A DNA stretch of 64,000 nt from Oceanobacillus salinisoli (GCF_009733865.1 NZ_WOFB01000001.1:310001-374000); one strand, 5' to 3'. Numbered from the stretch's first letter, positions 18,949 through 29,097 are shown. Made by a program: numbers and translations. The notes: generated by a model from the sequence alone, not told the origin.

Positions 18949-20091
18949 ATGAAAATTGCTATTTTTACGGATACGTATGCACCTGAAGTAAACGGAGTGG
19001 CAAAAACATTAGAACGTTTGACCGCGTATCTAGAAAAAAATAACGTGGAATTTCGAGTGTTTGCACCAAAAAAGCATAATTCGGACCTATTTTCAAAAAA
19101 CATTCACGGATTTACCAGTTTGCCATTTTTTATTTATAAAGAATGTCGGTTGGCAATACCTAACATGCCGCTGGTAAAGGAAGAGCTGATGGACTTTCAA
19201 CCCGATTTGATTCATGTTGCGACACCTTTTAATGTTGGGTTATGTGGATTATATTATGCGAAAAAATTGGATATTCCGATTGTTGGATCCTATCATACCG
19301 ATTTTGATAAATATTTGGACTATTATAATCTTCAATTTTTAACAAAGATATTGTGGAAATATATGGGCTGGTTTCATCGTCCCCTCCGTAAGATTTTTGT
19401 TCCCTCTATGGATACGAAGCAGCATCTACAGCGTCATGGATTCACGAATCTGTCCATCTGGCCAAGAGGTGTAGATTGTTCCCTGTTTCATATGAATTTT
19501 GATAAGCAAGTTATAAAAGAAAAATACGATATAAAAGAGAAGTATATATTGCTTTATGTTGGGAGGATTTCTCCAGAGAAGGATATTATGTTATTGCCTA
19601 AGATACATGCATCCCTACCTGATGGTATAAAAGACGAGGTGCATTGGCTAATTGTAGGGGATGGACCTGATAAAAAAGAATTAGAGCAGGTAGCACCACG
19701 CAACATGTCGTTTGCTGGTTTCTTGTCAGGGGGAGATTTAGCACATGTGTATGCTGCCGCCGATTTATTTGTTTTTCCTTCTGCGACGGAGACGTTTGGA
19801 AATGTAGTTTTGGAATCTATGGCAGCAGGTACACCGGTTGTTGGGACAAATGCTGGTGGTGTTAAGACGATTATTCAGGATAATCAGACAGGTGTATTAT
19901 GTGAAGAAAAAAATTTGGAACAATTTGCATCAGCGATCGTTTCCTTATTAGCGATGGATAATAAAAGGGAGATAATGGGGTTAGAGGCAAGAAATTATGC
20001 CCTTACTCAATCATGGGATGCTATCTTTTATAATCTTCTTTTGGAATATGAAGAAGCGATTCAAAAAGATGTGGAAACGTTCTATGCTTAA
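18949..20091 (+). CDS. Glycosyltransferase, GT4 family
   Basis: 380 residues with the GT-B fold. The N-terminal acceptor domain starts KIAIFTDTYAPEVNGVAKTL, whose glycine-containing loop is typical of GT4. The C-terminal nucleotide-sugar domain has YVGRISPEKD, IVGDGPDKKEL, and the E-x7-E type motif PSATETFGNVVLESMAAG. Relatives build glycolipids or mannosides; donor and acceptor cannot be told. The start is ATG 18949 behind GGAGG. A paralogue with the same layout lies at 55675. Confidence 0.9.
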   Translation: MKIAIFTDTYAPEVNGVAKTLERLTAYLEKNNVEFRVFAPKKHNSDLFSKNIHGFTSLPFFIYKECRLAIPNMPLVKEELMDFQPDLIHVATPFNVGLCGLYYAKKLDIPIVGSYHTDFDKYLDYYNLQFLTKILWKYMGWFHRPLRKIFVPSMDTKQHLQRHGFTNLSIWPRGVDCSLFHMNFDKQVIKEKYDIKEKYILLYVGRISPEKDIMLLPKIHASLPDGIKDEVHWLIVGDGPDKKELEQVAPRNMSFAGFLSGGDLAHVYAAADLFVFPSATETFGNVVLESMAAGTPVVGTNAGGVKTIIQDNQTGVLCEEKNLEQFASAIVSLLAMDNKREIMGLEARNYALTQSWDAIFYNLLLEYEEAIQKDVETFYA

Positions 20092-20110
20092 GATTCGCAA
20101 TGTAATCTAA

Positions 20111-20250
20111 AAGCGTGTATTCAAAAAGAGGGATGAAAAGGACAGTGCAGTTCGGGATGAGCTGAGCCGTCACCACGAGTGTACAATGAAAGGTACATGA
20201 AGGAGCGGTAAAGCAAACCCTATGTCGAAAAAGTGTCCTTTTCATCTGGC
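20111..20250. repeat. Dispersed repeat family E, diverged copy
   Basis: Begins GCGTGTATTCAAAAAGAGGG followed by ATGAAAAGGAC, matching in reverse the right end of the copy at 49283-49545. It ends with AAAAAGTGTCCTTTTCATC, the inverted counterpart. It fills the gap between the GT4 gene and the symporter and probably acts as their shared terminator. Confidence 0.65.
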
Positions 20251-20263
20251 TTTTTAAATTTGT

Positions 20264-21433
20264 TTAGTCTGTAATCTTTTTCTTCTTGTTAATGGAACTT
20301 ACAATCGATGCAATAGCTCCATCACCTGTAACATTCGTAGCTGTTCCAAAACTATCCTGTGCAAGGTATAAGGCTATCATTAGCGAGACCATCGTTGGTC
20401 CAAAACCTAGCATGCTTTCGAGCAATCCTATTGCAGCCATGACCGCACCACCTGGAACACCAGGTGCTGCAATCATTGTAACACCGAGCATTAAAATGAA
20501 CGGCAAATAGGATTGAAGGGAAGCTGTTTCTCCCTGAAGGAATAAAACGGCCAATGAGCAGCTTACAAGTGTTATCGTACTACCCGATAAGTGAATATTG
20601 GCAAACAAAGGAATCGTGAAGTCTACCACATTTTCACTCGATTTGACCTGCTTTGCCTGCTTTAAAGTCACTGGTATTGTGGCAGCAGATGATTGTGTAC
20701 CGAGTGCTGTAAAGTAAGCTGGTGACATTTTTTTTAGCATGCCAAACGGGTTTTGTTTGCTTAAAGATCCTGCAATCGAATATTGGAAAATTAGATATAG
20801 TAGATGGAGAATAATAATCATCACAAATACTTTTAAAAACACACTTAAGATTGTTGCCACTTGCCCGGTATAAGTCATATTTGCAAATATCCCAAAGATG
20901 TGAAAAGGAAGCAATGGAATAATAAATTTCTCAATCACAAGTTGTACGATTTGGCGAAAATCAATCGTAACATTTATTAGTGTATCTCCTTTAATGACAG
21001 CCAGGCCAATTCCAAGTACAAAAGAAAATAAGAGTGCTGTTATAACCTCCATAGGCGGTGCTATTTCCAATGTAATAAATGCTTCACTTAAACCCTCTGT
21101 TGGATCGGTAAATGCTTGCAGGGATTCCCCGCTAAGTATTGCTGGATAAATATTTTTTGCAACAAGAAAGGCAAATAAACCTGCTAGCATGGTGGACAGA
21201 TAAGCAAAACTTGCACTTATTCCAAGTAATTTTCCAGCACCACGCCCCATTGTTCCTATTCCCGGTGTAATAAATCCAATAATGATAAACGGAATGATGA
21301 AGCTTAAAAAGCTCCCAAACAATCCATTGAAAGTCGCAAATAAACGAATAAAGAATTCATTTGCAAACGAACCTATAAGTATACCCAAAATAATTGCTGT
21401 AATAATTCGGGCTAGAAGTCCAAATCGTTTCAT
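20264..21433 (-). CDS. Dicarboxylate/amino acid:cation symporter (DAACS family)
   Basis: 389 residues. Membrane carrier that brings glutamate, aspartate or C4-dicarboxylates in with Na+ or H+. The family serine-rich hairpin is at TALGTQSSAATIPVT, the substrate site segment at LSGSTITLVS, and the tail motif at DSFGTATNVTGDGA; multiple hydrophobic helices agree. It is shorter than GltP/DctA (about 420) and lacks the usual NMLKM motif wording, so the substrate is uncertain. The start is ATG 21433 behind GGGAGAGAG. Confidence 0.88.
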   Translation of the reverse strand: MKRFGLLARIITAIILGILIGSFANEFFIRLFATFNGLFGSFLSFIIPFIIIGFITPGIGTMGRGAGKLLGISASFAYLSTMLAGLFAFLVAKNIYPAILSGESLQAFTDPTEGLSEAFITLEIAPPMEVITALLFSFVLGIGLAVIKGDTLINVTIDFRQIVQLVIEKFIIPLLPFHIFGIFANMTYTGQVATILSVFLKVFVMIIILHLLYLIFQYSIAGSLSKQNPFGMLKKMSPAYFTALGTQSSAATIPVTLKQAKQVKSSENVVDFTIPLFANIHLSGSTITLVSCSLAVLFLQGETASLQSYLPFILMLGVTMIAAPGVPGGAVMAAIGLLESMLGFGPTMVSLMIALYLAQDSFGTATNVTGDGAIASIVSSINKKKKITD

Positions 21434-21521
21434 TTCATCTCTCTCCCTGTATTTTAAGAATGTATATATTTTTCCATTTTACTACAAAATTATAGGAATA
21501 CAATTAATTGTTTATTCCATA

Positions 21522-21552
21522 AAAAAGCACGCCTATTATGGCGCGCTTTTTA
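21522..21552 (-). terminator. Hairpin terminator after the Gln-rich small protein gene
   Basis: AAAAAGC-CGCC and GGCG-GCTTTTT form a stem over an ATTAT-type loop, with an A-run on the plus strand that is a T-run on the minus strand. Confidence 0.7.
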
Positions 21553-21589
21553 TCGTATCCTAATGGGGCAATAATTTCAATCAAATCGT

Positions 21590-21763
21590 TTACTGCTGAC
21601 CTTGCTGCTGTTGCTGTGTTCCACCCATACCAGTCATAAATGGCATCATTTTTTGTACAGTTTGGCCGAGATTTTGATTATTTCTAGTCATTGTATAATA
21701 AGTTGCAGCTCCAACACCAATAGAAGCAACGATTGGTAACCAATTCTGATTCCTCATTTGCAT
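21590..21763 (-). CDS. Small Gln-tailed membrane protein, DUF3918/YrzQ-like
   Basis: 57 residues. ATG 21763 follows AAAGGA at nine bases. The order is a short polar start (MQMRNQNW), one hydrophobic helix (about residues 8-24), a polar linker, then a Met/Gly stretch and the tail QQQQQGQQ. The layout resembles the YrzQ-like small proteins and the larger gene at 57871. Function unknown; such proteins in spore formers are often made late in sporulation, but that is inference. Confidence 0.7.
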   Translation of the reverse strand: MQMRNQNWLPIVASIGVGAATYYTMTRNNQNLGQTVQKMMPFMTGMGGTQQQQQGQQ

Positions 21764-21875
21764 CCCTTATCATCCTTTCCAAGATTGCCCTCATTATAAA
21801 ATGGGCGGATTTGTCCGTTGTCTGAAGGCCAGACATTTATAGGTTGGCACAGTTTGAACCGTTACATGCTAGGTA

Positions 21876-23147
21876 TCATCTACCAGTTACGGCTAAAGGT
21901 TCTTGGGCTGCATTCATACCTGCCAGTCTTCCGGTAACAAGTGCTGAGGTTATATTATACCCGCCAGTGTAGCCATGAATATCAAGGATTTCTCCACAAA
22001 AATATAGTCCATGCATCAATTTGGATTGCATTGTATTTGGTACAATTTCTTTAATGGAAACTCCACCACCAGTTACAAATGCTTTTTCCAAAGGAAGGGA
22101 TCCATTTACTTGGAACGAAAAGTTTTTCATCGTATGTACGATTGAACGGATTGTTTCCTTAGAGACATTGGCACATTTCTGATCATCGCTGACTTTATTT
22201 TGATTTAAAATATATGTTAATAAACGTTCAGGGACCATGCCTTTAACGATATTTTTAAATGCCTTCTTCGGGTTATCATTTGCTGTTTTCATGATGTTTT
22301 GAAATATTGTTTCTTCATGTTCATCAGGCAGGGAATCCAAAACCATTGGAACTTTGTCGCGGCCACGCATTAATTCCTTTACAACAAACTGTGAACAGCG
22401 AAGTACGGCAGGCCCGGAAACACCGAAATGTGTAAAAATCATATCCATCCGGTGCTGAATGATTGGTTTATTCCTTTTATTTAATACAGATAAGGTCACA
22501 TCTCTAAGGGAGAGACCTTGTAAACTTTTATTTTTAATAAACTCTTCGTCTGATTTAAGCGCCACCTCTGTTGGGTAAAGCTCGGTAATGGTGTGTCCTG
22601 CTTTTTTGGCCCAGGCATATCCATCGCCTGTCGAACCAGTGTGGGGAACCGCTTTTCCTCCCGCAGCAATAACGAGTGCGGATGTTGTTATTTTTTCGCC
22701 TTCTTGTAAAATAACGGTGTGTTCATTTTCATCATAGTGAATCGCTTTAACTGGTGTATTTAGCTTTACTTTCACGTTGAGTTCTGCCATTTTGTTGACT
22801 AGCGCATCGACAACGGATTGGGCCGAGTTGGATATTGGAAACATTCTACCATGATCTTCTTCTTTAAGTGCAACGCCCATATTTTCAAAAAAATCGATGA
22901 TATCGTAGTTATTAAAAACAGAAAAAGCACTATATAGAAACTTCCCATTTCCCGGAATGTGTTTAATAACTTCATCTTCTGGCAGTCGGTTGGTTACATT
23001 ACACCTGCCGCCACCAGAAATAGCCAGCTTCTTCCCTAATTTCTTTCCTTTTTCAAGCAGTATGGTTTTTGCGCCATGCTCAGCTGCAGCAATCGCAGCC
23101 ATTAACCCGGATGGCCCTCCTCCAATAACGACTACATCATAATTCAA
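21876..23147 (-). CDS. ytfP: HI0933/YtfP-family FAD flavoprotein
   Basis: 423 residues. Predicted FAD-dependent oxidoreductase. It has the dinucleotide-binding [12 protein letters not shown] near residue 8, the family signature [11 protein letters not shown] near 45-54, a second FAD contact [17 protein letters not shown], and the C-terminal [15 protein letters not shown]. The substrate is not known. The start is TTG 23147 with AAAGGAATG upstream. It is divergent from murJ across a 1-kb repeat-bearing gap; ytfP and ytgP are also neighbours in B. subtilis. Confidence 0.92.
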   Translation of the reverse strand: MNYDVVVIGGGPSGLMAAIAAAEHGAKTILLEKGKKLGKKLAISGGGRCNVTNRLPEDEVIKHIPGNGKFLYSAFSVFNNYDIIDFFENMGVALKEEDHGRMFPISNSAQSVVDALVNKMAELNVKVKLNTPVKAIHYDENEHTVILQEGEKITTSALVIAAGGKAVPHTGSTGDGYAWAKKAGHTITELYPTEVALKSDEEFIKNKSLQGLSLRDVTLSVLNKRNKPIIQHRMDMIFTHFGVSGPAVLRCSQFVVKELMRGRDKVPMVLDSLPDEHEETIFQNIMKTANDNPKKAFKNIVKGMVPERLLTYILNQNKVSDDQKCANVSKETIRSIVHTMKNFSFQVNGSLPLEKAFVTGGGVSIKEIVPNTMQSKLMHGLYFCGEILDIHGYTGGYNITSALVTGRLAGMNAAQEPLAVTGR

Positions 23148-23329
23148 TGTTCTTCATTCCTTTCGCTAGTATCATACCACTAACATTGGTACTTACTCAA
23201 TTTCCATTCGAATATATTTGAAACTAGAAAAAACATTCCAAGAAGTTATACTATTTATTTGCTACAAATCTGAATTATGGCTATGTTTTGAAGTTTGTTC
23301 TTTTAACATAAGGCGAAAGCTAATTTCTA

Positions 23330-23815
23330 AAGGTTTTTTTCGCAAAGTTTGTTGTTATAGAATTTATATAAACTTCAGACTAACTTTAAATGATGTAGGA
23401 GCACCAACTTACCGCTACGGAAATACACTACGACTTCCGTGGGTGACCATAAAGAAGCAAATATCAACCGTTGTGAAAAATATCAACACAACGGGCGCAC
23501 ATATCAACCAGTATATGCGAGATATCAACCATTAGAGGTCATTTATCACTCGTGTTTAGACTTTAGCAGGGCGGGCACTACTGAGTAATCTTCTTTGTTC
23601 CCTTGCGCCGAGGAAGCCTACTACGGAGCGTTAATAGAAGACTAGAGGCACACTTACGGTTTTCATTGATGAGGCTTTAGGTCGTACCCACGAACCGTAG
23701 TATTCTACCGGAGCGACTGCATGCACACAATTATCATTAGAACAAGCGAGAGCATCACCATAGGAATTTTCATTAGTCAGGAGTTTATATCAAATATGGA
23801 ACAACTTTTCTGCCA
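23330..23815. repeat. Dispersed repeat family A, copy 5 (best full-length copy)
   Basis: Core limits TATATAAACT (23365) and AGTTTATATC (to 23791), 427 bases; similarity to copy 1 continues outward on both sides (TTTTCGCAAAGTTTGTTGTT; ATATGGAA). It is the reverse complement of copy 1 over its whole length, including the ATATCAACC-type short repeats at about 23460-23530. Non-coding. Confidence 0.85.
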
Positions 23816-24145
23816 CTATATCGATAGAGTACGACTTAAGTGAGTGTACTGTTGATTTTCGCTGGGGGACTTCAGACACGTGCTGTTCCGGCAGGAGTCG
23901 ACTACCTTCTGCCCCAATCAATTATTCTTAATAGTAATTAGCTTATATTTGGTTCACAGCAGCACCATGCAAATAATGTGAAGTGAATAGAGAATCAAGG
24001 TCTACGGAATAGTCAATAAAAAATCTTATGCAGCTAATGATGTTACGTTATCTGTCCGAGCTTGTGATATGATAAAATTACGTGTATGTATAAATAGAGA
24101 AATGATTTGAAAATGAAATTAGAATTTAGAAATTAAGGTGAAAAC
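23816..24145. other. Intergenic region before murJ
   Basis: No gene. A GC-richer stretch at about 23860-23925 (GCTGGGGGACTTCAGACACG, then GCAGGAGTCGACTACC) looks like part of another scattered repeat but has no second copy here. The AT-rich tail (24050-24140) should carry the murJ promoter. Confidence 0.45.
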
Positions 24146-25768
24146 ATGTCGAATATCGTAAAAGGTGCATTTATTTTAACGGTTGCATCTTTTTTATCCA
24201 AATTTCTCGGAATGATCTATGTTATTCCGTTTAACGCGCTAGTAGGTGAAACAGGTGGTACGTTGTTTAGTTTTGCCTATACGCCATATAGTATATTCAT
24301 TAGTCTTTCTACGGTTGGTATTCCTGTTGCTGTATCTAAGTTTGTTTCCAGATATAATTCGCTGGGGGATTATGAATCCGGAATGCGGATGTTTAAAGTA
24401 GCTAGTGTGATCATGGCGATTACGGGTTTTATTGCATTTTTAGTTATGTTTTTGAGTGCGGAATGGCTTGCCCAGTGGATGATTACAAGTGAGAATCCAG
24501 AGAATATCACAGTGGAAGACGTCACTTTTGTTACGCGGATGGTAAGTGTTGCATTGCTGATCATTCCAATTATGAGTATTGCCCGCGGGTTTTTCCAGGG
24601 GCATGAATCGATGAAACCGACAGCCGTCTCACAGGTAATTGAGCAAATTGTACGCATTGCTTTTATTTTAGTAGGTGCTTTCATCATTATAAAAGTATTA
24701 GATGGTTCGATTGTAACAGCTGTTGGATTTTCTACATTCGCGGCGTTTATTGGTGCATTAGCATCCTCTGTTGTACTTATGTATTACTGGAGAAAAAGCA
24801 AACCGCATTTTCATCAGAAGCTTCAACTACAAAAACAATCCTATTCTATTTCAACAAAGGAACTGTTAATGGAGCTGTTCAGCTATGCCGGACCATTTAT
24901 TTTAGTTGGACTGGCTATCCCATTATATCAATTAGTTGATCAGTTTACGTTTGAAAGAGCCATGGTTGCAGCTGGATTAAAAGAAACATGGGAGCTGGCA
25001 TATGGTGTCATAAACTATTACGGACATAAGATTGTCATTATTCCAATGACGATAGCAACTGGTTTGTCACTATCCCTTCTTCCAACATTGACAAAATCCT
25101 TTACACAAAATGACCGGAATTTATTAACTCAGCAAATTAATCAGGCATTGCAAATTGTTCTAGTTCTTGTTATACCAGCAGCGGTTGGTATTGCTGTTCT
25201 TTCTGAAGAAGTGTATGGTGCATTATTTGGTCTTAACATTATTCATATTGCAGGACCACTCTTAGCTTGGTATGCTCCAGTTGTTTTATTATTTGGTTTA
25301 TTCAGTGTTACTGCAGCTATTCTGCAAGGTATTAATGAACAACGATTTGCAGTCTTTAGCTTATTGGCAGGACTATTGGTTAAAATACTGTTAAATGCAC
25401 AGTTAATTCATTGGTTTGGTGCAAAGGGTGCGATATTTGGTACTGCCTTGGCTTCAGGAATCGCCGTTCTGCTTAATTTCTGGCAAATCAAAAAAGCAAT
25501 TGACTTTAGTTATAAACAAACAGGCAAACGTACTCTGCTAATTGGGATTTTCGTTATAATTATGATAGTGGTGATATGGATTGTGAAAGCTGTGTTTGGT
25601 TTGTTTATACCTGAAGACACTCGATTGGGCATAATCTTAATGCTTGCATTAGGAGTTAGTATCGGTGGGGGAGTATATTTATACCTGGCCAATGTTTCTA
25701 CATTGCTGGAACGTGTCCTGGGAAAACGGATCTCTATAGACTTATTAAAAAGGAAACGCAGCAGATAG
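24146..25768 (+). CDS. murJ: Lipid II flippase MurJ / YtgP family
   Basis: 540 residues with about 14 hydrophobic segments of the MOP exporter superfamily. B. subtilis YtgP was shown to move lipid II across the membrane for peptidoglycan synthesis. The N-terminus GAFILTVASFLSKFLGMIYV, the basic loop near FVSRYNSLGD and the ARGFFQGHESMKPTAVSQ segment are typical of the SpoVB/YtgP group. The start is ATG 24146 behind AAGGTG. The pseudouridine synthase gene follows after 18 bases, so the two are likely an operon. Confidence 0.9.
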   Translation: MSNIVKGAFILTVASFLSKFLGMIYVIPFNALVGETGGTLFSFAYTPYSIFISLSTVGIPVAVSKFVSRYNSLGDYESGMRMFKVASVIMAITGFIAFLVMFLSAEWLAQWMITSENPENITVEDVTFVTRMVSVALLIIPIMSIARGFFQGHESMKPTAVSQVIEQIVRIAFILVGAFIIIKVLDGSIVTAVGFSTFAAFIGALASSVVLMYYWRKSKPHFHQKLQLQKQSYSISTKELLMELFSYAGPFILVGLAIPLYQLVDQFTFERAMVAAGLKETWELAYGVINYYGHKIVIIPMTIATGLSLSLLPTLTKSFTQNDRNLLTQQINQALQIVLVLVIPAAVGIAVLSEEVYGALFGLNIIHIAGPLLAWYAPVVLLFGLFSVTAAILQGINEQRFAVFSLLAGLLVKILLNAQLIHWFGAKGAIFGTALASGIAVLLNFWQIKKAIDFSYKQTGKRTLLIGIFVIIMIVVIWIVKAVFGLFIPEDTRLGIILMLALGVSIGGGVYLYLANVSTLLERVLGKRISIDLLKRKRSR

Positions 25769-25786
25769 TTTGGAGGAAGGGATATC

Positions 25787-26500
25787 ATGCGATTAGATAA
25801 GCTATTAGCAAATATGGGCTATGGGAGTAGAAAAGAAGTAAAAACAATTCTGAAGAAAAAACAGGTAACCGTAAATGATGTGATTGTAAAAGATGGCAGC
25901 AAACATATCGATACAAATCAGGATATGGTAAAAGTAGATGGAAATAAAGTGAACTATCAAAAATATATTTATCTTATGATGAATAAGCCTTCAGGGGTTA
26001 TCTCAGCAACCACCGATCAACGTGAAAAAACGGTAATTGATTTGTTAACGGATGAATATCGATTATTTCAGCCGTTTCCAGTAGGAAGACTGGATAAAGA
26101 TACAGAAGGGCTGTTACTTCTAACGAATGATGGGGAGCTTGGACATCGCTTAACATCACCAAATAAAGAAGTTGGAAAAACTTATTTTGCCAGAATAAAA
26201 GGAAAAGTAACCTCCGTTGATGTGGATAAATTTAAACAGGGAATCATACTGGATGATGGTTATCAGTCTAAACCGGCTGAACTCAATATCCTTCAAACTG
26301 GTGATATATCCGAGATAGAGGTCACCATTACGGAAGGGAAATTTCATCAAGTGAAACGGATGTTTGAGGCAACTGGAAAAAAAGTGAACTACTTAAAACG
26401 GCTTCGCATGGGCAGGCTAGAGCTAGATGATTCGTTAGATGTGGGTGAATATCGGGAACTGAATAAAGAAGAGTTAACATATTGTCAATCATTGAAATAG
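25787..26500 (+). CDS. ytzG: RsuA-type 16S rRNA pseudouridine synthase
   Basis: 237 residues. Converts a uridine in 16S rRNA to pseudouridine. The S4 RNA-binding domain occupies residues 1-50 (RLDKLLANMGYGSRKE). The catalytic motif GRLDKDTEGLLLLTNDG follows, with Asp103 as the nucleophile, and the GKFHQVKRMFEATG segment typical of the RsuA/RluB/E/F branch is present. ATG 25787 follows GGAGGAAGGG. It ends just before thpR, whose ribosome site overlaps its end. Confidence 0.92.
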   Translation: MRLDKLLANMGYGSRKEVKTILKKKQVTVNDVIVKDGSKHIDTNQDMVKVDGNKVNYQKYIYLMMNKPSGVISATTDQREKTVIDLLTDEYRLFQPFPVGRLDKDTEGLLLLTNDGELGHRLTSPNKEVGKTYFARIKGKVTSVDVDKFKQGIILDDGYQSKPAELNILQTGDISEIEVTITEGKFHQVKRMFEATGKKVNYLKRLRMGRLELDDSLDVGEYRELNKEELTYCQSLK

Positions 26501-26511
26501 GAGGAAAGCTC

Positions 26512-27081
26512 ATGGGAAATGCACCGCATTATTTTATTGCCATTCATTTACCAGAGCATCTACAGGATTTCTTTTCCGTTTGGCAGGATGCATTATATGA
26601 TAAGTTACCGTATAAGCAATGGTATAATAAAAAGGACTTGCATATTACATTAAAATTTCTCGGTGCAGTAGAGGAGCAAAAATTTGCCGAGCTTCACAAA
26701 GCATTAAAAGAAGTTAAGAATTTACCTGCATTTAATGTGAACGTAGGTTCTATAGGAACGTTTGGAAATCCAAAGAAACCACGTGTTCTATGGGCAGGAG
26801 TAGAAAAAAACGATAATATAATGGCTGTTTGGAAAAAGGTAGAACAAGCCGCAATTCAAGTAGGCTTTCCTAGAGAAAATCGGGAGTATCGCCCCCATAT
26901 TACATTGGCTAAAAAATGGATGGGAGAACAAGCAGCTTCCTATGATGAAGTTTTGTTTCATATAAAAAAGGACTTTACTGCAATTGAAAACATGTTCGTT
27001 GATGAAGTAACTATTTTTCAAATTCATCCTTCCAGAAGTCAGAAATATGAACCGGTAGGAAGGTATTCATTGAAATCTTGA
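26512..27081 (+). CDS. thpR: RNA 2',3'-cyclic phosphodiesterase (LigT/ThpR)
   Basis: 189 residues. 2H phosphoesterase that opens 2',3'-cyclic phosphates on RNA ends. The two catalytic HxT motifs are HIT 44-46 and HIT 129-131. ATG 26512 stands seven bases after AGGAGG; a longer frame from 26482 would overlap the rRNA-modifying gene. It corresponds by position to B. subtilis ytlP. Confidence 0.92.
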   Translation: MGNAPHYFIAIHLPEHLQDFFSVWQDALYDKLPYKQWYNKKDLHITLKFLGAVEEQKFAELHKALKEVKNLPAFNVNVGSIGTFGNPKKPRVLWAGVEKNDNIMAVWKKVEQAAIQVGFPRENREYRPHITLAKKWMGEQAASYDEVLFHIKKDFTAIENMFVDEVTIFQIHPSRSQKYEPVGRYSLKS

Positions 27082-27082
27082 G

Positions 27083-28054
27083 ATGACACAAACAGATATG
27101 AAGGGGGTGATTGTCATCGCACAATTAATAAAACTGCAAGATTATATCTCCCGTTATGAATGGGATACGTTTAGATATCCTACACAATACATCCGTGTTA
27201 AAAAACAGAACTGGGATAAATTGTATGAGAAGTGGGCTGAACCGGAACGTCCTGTTTATTTTGAAGCAGAAGCACAGAATGAATCGGAGGAAATGTCTAC
27301 ATTCGCCAAGTTTAAAGCCTTGTTCAGGAGAGAATCGCTTCTGGATTCCGAAGAAGATGAAGAGCCAGTATCCGAGCCATTACCGGATACGGAAGAGGAA
27401 CTAAAACAATATTTTTTAGATAAAATATTCCACTTCCAATTAAAATGGGCTACATCAACGGTTAATCGAATTTCTTTTGTACATAAAAAGTATTATGACG
27501 ACCCATTGTTAAAATATTTACTGCAGCGTTTTCCAGATACATATCTGTTGATGTATTATCCTGTCTTTAATATAAAGAAGGCACCAATTGATGGGGAAAT
27601 TCTCTTGATTTCACCTATTGGTATTGAGATTATTTATTTTATGGAAGAAGATGAACAAGCTGTTATTATGGCAGGGGATGAGCGAACGTGGACGGTACAA
27701 AAACCGAATTCCTCCGCGAAAGTTTTAAACCCGACAATAGCCTTAAAGCGAACGGAACATATTATCAACCGTATTTTACATACGCATGATGTAGAATTCC
27801 CAGTTTATAAAACCGTGCTTTCCCGCACCAACTCCATTGTATTTGCAATGAAGCCATACCAGACAGAGTTAATTGGAAAGAATGAGTATCCAAACTGGTT
27901 TCAGGAAAAGCGCAAGTTAACGTCCAGTTTGAAAAATAAGCAGCTTAAAACAGTAGAATTACTGCTCCGTCATTGCCAATCCATTTCTGTTCAGCGTCCG
28001 GAATGGCAAGAAGATGTTAGCTTACGTACGATTGGCGATTTGGAGGAATCGTAA
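27083..28054 (+). CDS. ytlQ: YtlQ-like protein, possibly NERD-related
   Basis: 323 residues from the first ATG. The middle DGEILLISPIGIEIIYFME resembles the core strands of nuclease-related (NERD) domains, but the catalytic Lys is not evident. An acidic linker at about 65-110 precedes it. The start is doubtful: ATG 27083 and ATG 27098 have weak ribosome sites, whereas AAGGGGGTGA (27101-27110) points to ATT 27110 or ATC 27116. Position after thpR matches B. subtilis ytlQ. Function unknown. Confidence 0.75.
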   Translation: MTQTDMKGVIVIAQLIKLQDYISRYEWDTFRYPTQYIRVKKQNWDKLYEKWAEPERPVYFEAEAQNESEEMSTFAKFKALFRRESLLDSEEDEEPVSEPLPDTEEELKQYFLDKIFHFQLKWATSTVNRISFVHKKYYDDPLLKYLLQRFPDTYLLMYYPVFNIKKAPIDGEILLISPIGIEIIYFMEEDEQAVIMAGDERTWTVQKPNSSAKVLNPTIALKRTEHIINRILHTHDVEFPVYKTVLSRTNSIVFAMKPYQTELIGKNEYPNWFQEKRKLTSSLKNKQLKTVELLLRHCQSISVQRPEWQEDVSLRTIGDLEES

Positions 28055-28284
28055 TTTACCCACGATGCAAAGTATGAGAAACAACGAATGGTCATGTTGC
28101 AGGATGATTCAATAAAACAGCCCTCCGTAAAGCTGGAAGAACTTGAATTAGTAGAAAATTATACAGTAACTTAAAGGCGTTGCTTTGTACAAACTGGATA
28201 AAAAGCAATTATATGGTTGTAATTTGAACTTTATACCTATAAAATATGTAGAGGAATGCTAATTTTGAAAGATGTGAAGACTAT

Positions 28285-29097
28285 ATGTTGGAATGGCTTG
28301 AACAAGCATTAGGGGATGGTTGGAAGTTAACACCGGCTGGTGGATTAACTGGAGAAGCATTTTTTGCCAAAAAGGAAGATAAACGGCTGTTTTTAAAGCG
28401 TAATTCTTCCCCGTTTTTAGCAGTGCTGTCAGCAGAGGGAATTGTCCCGAAGCTTGTATGGACAAAGCGTATGGAAAATGGAGATGTTATTACGGCACAA
28501 GAATGGCTGGAAGGACGAGAATTAAAACCGCATGATATGAAGGATCAGCGAGTGGCTGATCTTTTACATAAAATTCACCATTCCACCGAGTTACTCGATA
28601 TGCTTATGCGACTTGGAATTATGCCTTTAACTTCAGATGACATATTCCAATCGATAAAAAAAGAACTTCATGCTATGAATTTAGTTAATAAATATAAAGA
28701 GGTTGAAATTGCATTAGGTAATCTTGAAATATTATTACCTAAAACAAGAAATCAGAAGCTGGTTGTTTGTCATAGTGATTTGAATCATAATAACTTATTA
28801 ATGTCCAAAGAAGGACATCTTTATTTGATTGACTGGGACAATGCAACGATTGCTGATCCAGCTTCTGATTACGGATTGGTTTTAAAATGGTACATTCCAA
28901 AAGAAAATTGGGAAGACTGGCTTAAAAAATATGGAGTGGAAGAAGACGATTATATACTGGAACGAATGTATTGGTATTTACTACATGACTCACTCCATTA
29001 TTTAGTATGGCATCTAAAAAGAAAAGAGCCCGCAAAAGTAATTGAAAGATTGCGGGATTTACAAGAACTGAACGAACAAGTCGAGGACTTAGTGTAA
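28285..29097 (+). CDS. ytmP: Aminoglycoside phosphotransferase-fold kinase, YtmP family
   Basis: 270 residues. Choline-kinase/APH-type small-molecule kinase of unknown substrate. The catalytic loop HSDLNHNN is at 163-170 and the metal-binding DWD at 183-185; the N-lobe glycine loop GGLTGEAFFA is at 19-28. ATG 28285 has only a weak upstream site. It overlaps the end of the oppositely directed ytzH by nine bases. The ytmP-ytzH-trmB order matches B. subtilis. Confidence 0.88.
   Translation: MLEWLEQALGDGWKLTPAGGLTGEAFFAKKEDKRLFLKRNSSPFLAVLSAEGIVPKLVWTKRMENGDVITAQEWLEGRELKPHDMKDQRVADLLHKIHHSTELLDMLMRLGIMPLTSDDIFQSIKKELHAMNLVNKYKEVEIALGNLEILLPKTRNQKLVVCHSDLNHNNLLMSKEGHLYLIDWDNATIADPASDYGLVLKWYIPKENWEDWLKKYGVEEDDYILERMYWYLLHDSLHYLVWHLKRKEPAKVIERLRDLQELNEQVEDLV

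Noticed and set aside
23218-23535. 105-codon plus-strand frame
   Set aside because: Runs into family A copy 5 and has no family resemblance or ribosome site.
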